Below, one piece after another: positions 55,339 to 61,301 of a stretch of DNA of 61,301 nt; the first letter of the stretch is position 1, and each line of letters starts with the position of its first letter. The notes beneath the pieces are model-generated. The model worked only from the letters and a program-made list of their open reading frames with translations. It had not been told where the DNA came from and made no database searches. The position numbers and the translations under genes were made by a program. The stretch spans positions 1-61,301 of the forward strand of contig JAUIGC010000004.1 in NCBI GenBank assembly GCA_030429835.1, given 5' to 3'. The stretch is from Bacteroidia bacterium (GTDB lineage Bacteria; Bacteroidota; Bacteroidia; Flavobacteriales; Flavobacteriaceae).

Positions 55339-55599
55339 ATGGACATATCGGTAGAACTTACCTTTTCCCCTTTACAGGACGATTTTGAGGAACATATCAT
55401 CAACTTTATCAAAAAACTGAGAGATTCTGGACTGGTCATTTTGGAAAATCCGTTAAGTACTCAGGTTTTTGGACCTTACGATATCGTGATGAAAGTTCTA
55501 AAAACTGAAATCAAAACCGCCTTTGAACTTATGGATAGGGGGCTTCTCTATATGAAAATTGTCAAATCTGACAGGAGCGCATATGAGCCCCATTTTTGA
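55339..55599 (+). CDS. YkoF-like thiamine-binding family protein
   Basis: An 86-residue protein of the MTH1187/YkoF type: VELTFSPLQDDFEEHIINFI, then GLVILENPLSTQVFGPYDIV and the conserved end YMKIVKSDRSAYEPHF. Members bind thiamine or its pyrimidine. It opens a four-gene operon and overlaps pnuC by 17 bases, so its ligand may match that transporter. Confidence 0.8.
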   Translation: MDISVELTFSPLQDDFEEHIINFIKKLRDSGLVILENPLSTQVFGPYDIVMKVLKTEIKTAFELMDRGLLYMKIVKSDRSAYEPHF

Positions 55600-56215
55600 T
55601 TTTTTCCTAGGACCTTACCAGGATAAGGAAACCTTTATTATCGTCATTGAGGCGATTGTTTTTGTGACCGGAATCCTAAGTGTATGGTACGCTAAAAAGG
55701 AAAATATTCTAGTGTATCCCACAGGTTTGGTAGCTACTGTCCTCACGGTCTATCTATTGTATCGAGATAGGCTGCTGGGCGATATGATGATGAACTTCTA
55801 TTTTTCCGTCATGAGTGTTTATGGTTGGTGGAATTGGGCCAGGACCAAAAACAACCAAAAGGTGGTTCAAATTTCAAGAACCAATCTGAAGGAAAAGGTT
55901 ATCGGTTTTGCACTTTTTCTATTAACTATGGTTGTCACTTATGTAGTATACCGAATTTTCGACGTTGAGGTGGGTCCAACAAATTATATAGATATATTCA
56001 CATCAGGGGTGTTTTTTACAGGGATGTGGTATATGGCCCTTAAAAAACTTGAAAATTGGACGCTTTGGATTTTGGCCGATATCATAACGGTACCACTTTA
56101 TGCCTATCGAGGATGGGGTATGCTTTCCCTGCAATACCTTATATTTACAATCTTGGCTGTCCAAGGTTATTTTGAATGGAAGAAAAGTATAGACAACAAC
56201 CGTCAGACATCTTAA
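55583..56215 (+). CDS. pnuC: PnuC-family vitamin transporter
   Basis: A membrane transporter with seven predicted helices, 210 residues from the ATG at 55583 (MSPIFDFF). MSVYGWWNWARTKNNQ in the loop and the C-terminal AVQGYFEWKKS are typical of PnuC. The family carries nicotinamide riboside in some members and thiamine or riboflavin in others. The neighbouring YkoF-like protein points to thiamine, and the NadR-like kinase points to nicotinamide riboside. The sequence alone does not settle this. Confidence 0.85.
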   Translation: MSPIFDFFLGPYQDKETFIIVIEAIVFVTGILSVWYAKKENILVYPTGLVATVLTVYLLYRDRLLGDMMMNFYFSVMSVYGWWNWARTKNNQKVVQISRTNLKEKVIGFALFLLTMVVTYVVYRIFDVEVGPTNYIDIFTSGVFFTGMWYMALKKLENWTLWILADIITVPLYAYRGWGMLSLQYLIFTILAVQGYFEWKKSIDNNRQTS

Positions 56216-56739
56216 AAGTGGTCCTTTTTGGCCCGGAGTCGACAGGAAAAACCACTTTATCCGAACGACTCGCACGACACTATAATACAGTTTGGGTGCC
56301 GGAATATGCAAGGGAATATCTTCAGAATAAATGGAACAATGAGCGTAAGACCTGTGAACCGGAAGATTTGTTACCTATCGCCGAAGGCCAAATGCAATTG
56401 GAAAATGACCTGACCAAAAAAGCTACAGAAATTCTCATTTGCGATACTGATTTATTGGAAACCAAGGTATATTCAGAGGCCTATTATGTTGGGGATTGCG
56501 ATCCCATATTAGAAAAGTATGCCATTGAAAACACATATGACCTTTATTTGCTTACCTATATAGATATTCCTTGGGAGGCGGACGACCTTAGGGACAAACC
56601 CAATGAAAGAGAGGAAATGTTTGAATATTTCAGGGCGACTTTAGAGAAGTATAATCGCAATTTTATTACCTTAAAAGGAAATAAAAAAGAGCGACTTAAA
56701 CTTGCTGTGGAACATATAGATAATTTACTAGGAAAATGA
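56176..56739 (+). CDS. NadR-like ATPase / nicotinamide riboside kinase domain
   Basis: A 187-residue P-loop protein with GPESTGKTTLSERLARHYNT (Walker A, residues 19-26), then VPEYAREYLQNKW and LICDTDLLETKVYSEAYYVG, as in the C-terminal kinase domain of NadR. NadR kinases trap nicotinamide riboside as NMN. The coding region overlaps pnuC by 40 bases. The first nine or ten residues may not all be part of the fold. Confidence 0.85.
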   Translation: MEEKYRQQPSDILKVVLFGPESTGKTTLSERLARHYNTVWVPEYAREYLQNKWNNERKTCEPEDLLPIAEGQMQLENDLTKKATEILICDTDLLETKVYSEAYYVGDCDPILEKYAIENTYDLYLLTYIDIPWEADDLRDKPNEREEMFEYFRATLEKYNRNFITLKGNKKERLKLAVEHIDNLLGK

Positions 56740-58274
56740 TAGAATTTACAGAACAGGACAAAAATCAAATGGCAAAAAAAGGAATTGCCAAAGAGAAAGT
56801 ATTGGACCAAATTAACACCTTTAAAGAAGGCATTCCTTTTGTGGACTTACAGAGTGCGGCTGTTGTTGGAAACGGCATATATCGTTTTAGTGAAAAGGAA
56901 GAAAAGGAATTGATCGATCTATACGAATCAAAGGTAAAGGACTTGGATATCCTAAAGTTTGTGCCTGCTTCTGGTGCCGCCTCTAGAATGTTCAAGGCAC
57001 TTTTTGCTTTTTTGGATGACTACGACCCTCATACAGAATCTTTGGAAGCGTACTTGAGCCGCACCAATGACAAGGACATCAAAAAGCTATCCGAAGGATT
57101 GGAAGAAATGCCTTTTTATAAAAGGGTTATGGATAGACTTCCCAAGAATTTTACTTCTCACGGGGAAAAGGTCTATTTGTTCGTAAAGGAACTTTTAGGG
57201 GAAGAGGCCTTAAACTATGGCTTTTACCCCAAGGGATTATTGCCTTTTCATAAATATGGAGATAATACGGCGACGCCCTTTGAGGAACATCTTAAGGAAG
57301 GTGCTTTATATGCCAGCGCATCCAATTCTTCAAGTCTTCACTTTACGATATCGGAACAGCATGAAGAAATGTTTAAGGAAGAGTTGGATCTTGTAGGGGA
57401 AAGGGTTTCCACGGAAACGGGGATAAACTATACCGTGGATTATTCGTTTCAGAAGCCTTCTACAGATACCATTGCTGTGGACATGGACAACAAACCATTT
57501 CGGAATCCTGATGGAACCGTACTTTTCCGTCCGGGAGGACATGGTGCCTTAATTGAGAACTTAAATGATCAGGATGCCGATGTAATTTTTATAAAGAACA
57601 TAGATAACGTAGCGGTAATGCAAGATGCCAAGGCCGTTGCGAACAGTAAAAAGGTATTGGCTGGAGTCCTTCTGAAAGTCCAGAAAAAGGCATTTGAATA
57701 TGCTAAAATGCTGGATGAAAGTAATATTTCCGAAAATGATATTAATGCTATAACCTCGTTTTTGGAAGACGAATTAAATGTGAAGTTTAACAAGGATTTT
57801 GGTTCCATGTCAAAAGGCGATAAAATAGCGCTACTTAAAAATAAAATCAATAGGCCCATCCGTATCTGTGGAATGGTAAAGAATGAAGGAGAGCCAGGAG
57901 GTGGACCATTTTGGATTAAAAATGCCAATGGGGAGGTTTCACTTCAAATAATAGAATCTGCCCAGATTGATATGGATAACCCGGATCAAGTGGATATTTT
58001 GCAAAACTCCACCCATTTTAATCCGGTAGATTTGGTTTGTGGCATTCGTGATTATAAAGGGAACAAATACAATTTGTTGGATTTTGTGGATCCAAAACAA
58101 GGATTCATAACGGGTAAGACCATGAATGGAAAGGAGTTAAAGGCATTGGAGCTTCCGGGTCTATGGAACGGTGCCATGGCTCACTGGAACACTATTTTTG
58201 TGGAAGTACCATTGGTGACCTTTAACCCGGTTAAAACAGTTACGGATTTGCTAAAAGATTCACATCAGGCGTAA
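56736..58274 (+). CDS. DUF4301 family protein
   Basis: A 512-residue soluble protein. The N-terminal FTEQDKNQMAKKGIAKEKVL, then FVPASGAASRMFKALFAFLD (a glycine-rich loop), and the central FRPGGHGALIENLNDQDADV match the DUF4301 family of Bacteroidota. The pattern is that of a nucleotidyl-transferase-like fold. It overlaps the NadR-like gene by 4 bases and ends the operon, but its role is unknown. Confidence 0.85.
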   Translation: MIEFTEQDKNQMAKKGIAKEKVLDQINTFKEGIPFVDLQSAAVVGNGIYRFSEKEEKELIDLYESKVKDLDILKFVPASGAASRMFKALFAFLDDYDPHTESLEAYLSRTNDKDIKKLSEGLEEMPFYKRVMDRLPKNFTSHGEKVYLFVKELLGEEALNYGFYPKGLLPFHKYGDNTATPFEEHLKEGALYASASNSSSLHFTISEQHEEMFKEELDLVGERVSTETGINYTVDYSFQKPSTDTIAVDMDNKPFRNPDGTVLFRPGGHGALIENLNDQDADVIFIKNIDNVAVMQDAKAVANSKKVLAGVLLKVQKKAFEYAKMLDESNISENDINAITSFLEDELNVKFNKDFGSMSKGDKIALLKNKINRPIRICGMVKNEGEPGGGPFWIKNANGEVSLQIIESAQIDMDNPDQVDILQNSTHFNPVDLVCGIRDYKGNKYNLLDFVDPKQGFITGKTMNGKELKALELPGLWNGAMAHWNTIFVEVPLVTFNPVKTVTDLLKDSHQA

Positions 58275-58298
58275 TTCGCAATCAACTTGTAAAAAGAA

Positions 58299-58328
58299 AA
58301 AAGTGTGTATTTAATACACACTTTTTTT
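58299..58328 (+). terminator. Terminator after DUF4301
   Basis: AAAAAGTGTGTAT-tta-ATACACACTTTTTTT, 24 bases past the stop. Confidence 0.85.
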
Positions 58329-58425
58329 GTTTCAACCACATAATTACACATGTATAAAGTGTTCGATAGTTTTGCAACTGATTTAAAAACAACAGATTAC
58401 ATATTTTTTTAAGGTCAAAATATCA

Positions 58426-58441
58426 TGGCATTGTTTTTTCA
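58426..58441 (+). promoter_or_regulatory. Possible sigma-54 -24/-12 site before the first PepSY-like gene
   Basis: TGGCATTGTTTTTTCA differs from TGGCACG-N4-TTGCA at bases 6, 7 and 14. The -24 GG and -12 C are present at the right distance. The ATG is at 58481. A sigma-54 activator gene starts 1.5 kb downstream. Support is from consensus only. Confidence 0.35.
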
Positions 58442-58480
58442 ACATGGGATTTTAGAAGTTTAACTTAAAAAATAATCAAG

Positions 58481-58783
58481 ATGAAGAAATTAGTTTTAGC
58501 AACAGCTTTAGCCATAGGAGGATTAACCATAGGTACGGCGGCTACGCCGATAATTTTCCATGATGGTATAATGGAAGAGATAATGGTCCAAGATTACAAG
58601 GAAATAGCGGTTTCAGATGTGCCAGATGCTGTGGTTACGGCTTTAGAAACCGATTATCCGGGTGCAACCATCAATAAGGCACACGTGAATGAAGAGGGTA
58701 CCTATAAATTGGAAGTTTCTACCGAAGACGGTAGTAGTATGGAGCTTTACGCCGATTCCGATGGGAATTGGGTTGAGATGTAA
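58481..58783 (+). CDS. PepSY-like small secreted protein 1
   Basis: A 100-residue exported protein (signal peptide KKLVLATALAIGGLTIGTAA). The mature part is about 75 residues with a single PepSY-like unit: VPDAVVTALETDYPGATINK, then KLEVSTEDGSSMELYADSDG and the C-terminal GNWVEM. It is the first of three paralogues in a row on one strand, each with its own terminator. PepSY-like proteins can bind or inhibit envelope enzymes, but no target is known here. Confidence 0.8.
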   Translation: MKKLVLATALAIGGLTIGTAATPIIFHDGIMEEIMVQDYKEIAVSDVPDAVVTALETDYPGATINKAHVNEEGTYKLEVSTEDGSSMELYADSDGNWVEM

Positions 58784-58806
58784 ATTGTTCTCTATAGTTT
58801 GTTAGG

Positions 58807-58831
58807 AAAGGCTGCTTCGGCAGCCTTTTTT
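58807..58831 (+). terminator. Terminator after PepSY-like protein 1 (UUCG loop)
   Basis: AAAGGCTGC-ttcg-GCAGCCTTT followed by T residues. Confidence 0.85.
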
Positions 58832-58929
58832 GCGTTAAATAAATTTAAAAACCACTATTTCTAACATCTAAATACTCATTCCCTGCGTAATTAAAGGGTA
58901 AACTTTTTGTGAACTTAAAATAATTTGAA

Positions 58930-59238
58930 ATGAAAAGGTATTTGATATTATCTCTATTGGCCATTGGATTAACCATGAACGTGAAAGCCATGAATTGTCA
59001 AAACGATACTTTAATACACAATCAAGGAATCAACGATGATTATAAAAAAATACCCTCTAGCGAATTGACGCCCGCGGTAGTTGAGGAAATTTTAAAAGAA
59101 TACCCTACATCCAAGCTTGGAGCTGCCTACAGAAATTCTAGAGGGGTATTCAAATTGGTCATGGTTTTAAAGAGTGGTACGAGAAGGACCGTCTACATAG
59201 ACCCGTATGGCAATTGGATCACCAATAAGTCGAAATAA
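58930..59238 (+). CDS. PepSY-like small secreted protein 2
   Basis: A 102-residue exported protein (signal peptide KRYLILSLLAIGLTMNVKA). It shares the pattern of its neighbours: SELTPAVVEEILKEYPTSKL, then KLVMVLKSGTRRTVYIDPYG and GNWITN at the end. It is the most diverged of the three and is more basic. A weak GGGTAAACTTTTTGTG box (58896-58911) upstream is a poor sigma-54 match. A terminator with a UUCG loop follows. Confidence 0.75.
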   Translation: MKRYLILSLLAIGLTMNVKAMNCQNDTLIHNQGINDDYKKIPSSELTPAVVEEILKEYPTSKLGAAYRNSRGVFKLVMVLKSGTRRTVYIDPYGNWITNKSK

Positions 59239-59257
59239 AGGATACTCAAAATTGTAT

Positions 59258-59282
59258 AAGGCTACTTCGGTAGCCTTTTTTT
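59258..59282 (+). terminator. Terminator after PepSY-like protein 2 (UUCG loop)
   Basis: AAGGCTAC-ttcg-GTAGCCTT followed by T residues. Confidence 0.85.
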
Positions 59283-59524
59283 GTACAACATGGTTTTCAA
59301 ATTGGATTTTCACAACCCGCCAATCTTTTAAATATGAGCGCAACAGTGTGTAATAGATATACAACATGTTATTTTTCGATACAGAATTATACAAAAAATT
59401 CATATAGAATTTATTTGTAAATACTTAAAAATGAAACAATTAACTAGAATTAGGGAGATCGGCATTATTTTGCTTCCCTATTAATTGATTTTGAAAGTGA
59501 TTATTAATATTAAATTCTAGAAAT

Positions 59525-59827
59525 ATGAAAAAGTTATTTTTAATAGGAGCGTTGGCCATAGGAAGTTTACCAGTGATTGGTCAGCAAACGGACATTGCGC
59601 AAGCGGATGTTACTCAAATGGTGGCCAAAGTTGCAGATTTTACTGAAATTGAAACTTCTGAACTCCCAGAAGCGGTTACCAATGCAGTATCCACAAATTA
59701 TCCAACAGCAACCATTAATAAAGCCTATATGAACGATAAGCAACAGTACAAGTTGGAAGTGGTCTTAAAAGATGGTACTCAGGGAATCCTTTACGCCGAT
59801 GAACAAGGAAATTGGTTGGATATGTAA
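59525..59827 (+). CDS. PepSY-like small secreted protein 3
   Basis: A 100-residue exported protein (signal peptide KKLFLIGALAIGSLPVIGQQ), close to the first copy: ELPEAVTNAVSTNYPTATIN, then KLEVVLKDGTQGILYADEQG and GNWLDM. The 286-base gap before it has no ORF that I can support. GGCATTATTTTGC at 59461-59473 resembles the -24 side of the motif before copy 1, but its GG to GC spacing is one base short of the sigma-54 consensus. Confidence 0.8.
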   Translation: MKKLFLIGALAIGSLPVIGQQTDIAQADVTQMVAKVADFTEIETSELPEAVTNAVSTNYPTATINKAYMNDKQQYKLEVVLKDGTQGILYADEQGNWLDM

Positions 59828-59877
59828 TTCGGTAAAAACCTAAATATATAACTTGTTTGTATCAAGTTGGTTTGGTC

Positions 59878-59916
59878 AGGGAAAGGCGGCATTTTGTCGC
59901 CTTTCCCTATTTTTTT
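59878..59916 (+). terminator. Terminator after PepSY-like protein 3
   Basis: GGGAAAGGCG-gcattttgt-CGCCTTTCCC followed by TATTTTTTT. Confidence 0.85.
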
Positions 59917-60019
59917 GACTCAATGAATAAAGGGATTAATCTTTATGATAATTTTAAAATGAATACTGGTCGGCTTCCACTAATTTTATATGACCCCATA
60001 ATTTTGAATGAAGACCAGT

Positions 60020-61301
60020 ATGCCCAAGATTTTGATTATAGAGGATGATACCTCCTTTGCCAAGATGCTCCAACATTTTTTTATGAAAAAGGGATATGAG
60101 GTACTGGTGAGTTCTTCAGGTAAAGGCGGATCAAGACAAATCCGGGAAAATTCTCCAGATTTGATATTGACCGATCTCAGGCTTCCCGATTTGGACGGGA
60201 TTCAACTTATTTCCTCAATCGGTGAAAATATTCCCATTATTGTAATGACCGGATATGCAGAAGTTCAAACCGCTGTAGAGGCAATGAAACAAGGTGCTTT
60301 TGATTATGTCTCTAAACCTTTTATCCCAGAGCAAATTTTGCAGACCATAGAAAAGGCATTGGACAAAAAGAAGAAAGTTTCCTTGTTCGTATCCAATAAT
60401 ATAGCGGAGAAGGAGTCGCATACAGATGGTGGTCTAAATTCTGGAAAGGATGAGAAGAAGTTTGAATTTGTTAGTTCGGCTGCAAACAAATTGGATGAAT
60501 ATATTTCTCTGGTAGCGCCAACGGATATGTCCGTTCTTATTATCGGTAAAAGCGGGGCTGGTAAGGAGGTGACCGCCAAATCAATACATAATAGAAGTAA
60601 AAGGCATGGCAAGCCATTCGTAGCATTAGATTGCGGGGCTATACCTAAGGAATTGGCGGCTAGTGAGTTCTTTGGACATTTGAAGGGAAGTTTTACCGGA
60701 GCTGTTTCGGATAAGGTAGGTAGCTTTGAAGCTGCCAGTGGTGGTACCCTTTTCTTGGATGAGGTAGGCAATCTTTCCTATCAAAACCAAATTCAACTGC
60801 TAAGGGCGTTGCAGGAAAGAAAAATCAAGCGCATAGGCAGCAATAAGGAAATTGAGGTAGATGTCCGCATCATTTCTGCAACTAATGAAGATTTAAAGGA
60901 GGCTGTAGGTAGAGGGAATTTTAGAGAGGACCTTTATCATAGACTAAACGAATTTTCATTGCAGATTCCTTCTTTAATAGAAAGATTGGATGATTTGCCT
61001 GTTTTGGCATATCATTTTCTAAAAGTCTCCAACCAAAAGCTGGGAAAGAACATTCAGGATTTTTCAAATCAGGTTTGGGATATATTTATGACCTATCATT
61101 GGCCCGGTAATATCAGAGAGCTACAAAATATTATCAAAAGGGCTGTTTTGCTCACTGATGGCAATGAAATCGTTCCCGATGTGCTACCCTCAGAAATGTT
61201 TGCTCCTTCTGAAATAACAGCTAGTTCGGTAAACTTGACCAAGGAAGAGTTTGAAAAGGAACAAATATTAAATGCCTTGAAGAGAACAAATTACAATAAA
61301 T
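60020..61301 (+). CDS. Sigma-54-dependent response regulator, NtrC type (truncated by window)
   Basis: From the ATG at 60020 the protein has a receiver domain (ILIIEDD with D9 and D10, phosphate acceptor D52 in LILTDLRLPD, and MTGYAEVQTAV) and then an AAA+ domain: Walker A GKSGAGKEVT, the sigma-54 contact loop KGSFTGAVSDK (GSFTGA in place of GAFTGA), FLDEVGNL and the arginine-finger region ATNEDLKEAVGRGNFREDLY. It ends at the start of a Fis-type helix-turn-helix (LKRTNYNK), cut by the window. The preceding secreted paralogues are candidate targets. The sensor kinase is not in view. Confidence 0.95.
   Translation, partial: MPKILIIEDDTSFAKMLQHFFMKKGYEVLVSSSGKGGSRQIRENSPDLILTDLRLPDLDGIQLISSIGENIPIIVMTGYAEVQTAVEAMKQGAFDYVSKPFIPEQILQTIEKALDKKKKVSLFVSNNIAEKESHTDGGLNSGKDEKKFEFVSSAANKLDEYISLVAPTDMSVLIIGKSGAGKEVTAKSIHNRSKRHGKPFVALDCGAIPKELAASEFFGHLKGSFTGAVSDKVGSFEAASGGTLFLDEVGNLSYQNQIQLLRALQERKIKRIGSNKEIEVDVRIISATNEDLKEAVGRGNFREDLYHRLNEFSLQIPSLIERLDDLPVLAYHFLKVSNQKLGKNIQDFSNQVWDIFMTYHWPGNIRELQNIIKRAVLLTDGNEIVPDVLPSEMFAPSEITASSVNLTKEEFEKEQILNALKRTNYNK

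Noticed and set aside
59857-60048. A 63-codon plus-strand frame between the third secreted protein and the response regulator
   Set aside because: It covers the terminator at 59878-59916 and overlaps the regulator start. It has no recognisable features.

Overview
The window is chromosomal DNA from a member of the Flavobacteriaceae (Bacteroidota), most likely a gliding marine-type flavobacterium. The evidence is gldE and gldD next to mutY and ssb, DUF4270 beside glmS, a TonB-dependent receptor followed by its surface lipoprotein, ribosomal protein L21 with a helix-hairpin-helix tail, atpD-atpC split from the other ATP synthase genes, and repeated TAnnTTTG -7 promoter boxes with few Shine-Dalgarno sequences. 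I saw no rRNA, tRNA, CRISPR array, transposase, integrase or prophage gene. Most of the window is dense core genome, with one accessory-looking insert at about 3.5-4.5 kb.

Layout. 1-1371: a truncated TonB receptor and an outer-membrane barrel. 1501-3482: exonuclease III, an aldo/keto reductase and a tiny membrane ORF. 3555-4550: an orphan gene between inverted integron-like core sites, followed by a gene-free stretch of nested inverted repeats. 4563-9644 (minus): radA, a small membrane protein, a degenerate esterase/TPR protein, a flippase-like protein, panD and panC. 9748-14443: a truncated starch-synthase-like protein, a DUF4270 lipoprotein and glmS. 14633-21112: a TonB receptor with an SGNH lipoprotein, then atpD-atpC. 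21177-25869 (minus): an XRE/DUF2975 pair with a doubled operator, an acetyltransferase, an M61 peptidase and a PAS sensor lacking an ATPase domain. 26158-36570: a biotin cluster (bioF, DUF2007, bioD, bioA, a ketosynthase, bioB) that also holds an NfeD/flotillin pair. 36577-39886 (minus): recX, a PepSY protein, RNase E/G, a 29-residue basic protein and HU. 40013-45547: mutY, ssb, gldE, gldD, a dehydratase and a metallo-hydrolase. 45540-49526 (minus): a lipoprotein and an active/inactive M16 protease pair. 49698-51223: DUF4199, L21 and L27. 51274-54573 (minus): a nucleotidase, an M20 peptidase and ahcY. 54655-58274: a phosphopantetheinyl transferase, then a vitamin-salvage operon (thiamine-binding protein, PnuC, NadR-like kinase, DUF4301). 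58481-61301: three paralogous small secreted PepSY-like proteins, each with its own terminator, then a sigma-54 response regulator cut by the window end.

The least explained parts are: (i) the cassette-like element at 3555-4279 and the repeats beside it; (ii) the secreted-protein triplet with the sigma-54 activator; (iii) the ketosynthase inside the biotin cluster; and (iv) the doubled TTATTG-N5-CAATAA operator before the DUF2975/XRE pair. All function calls come from reading motifs and gene order by eye; no database search was run.
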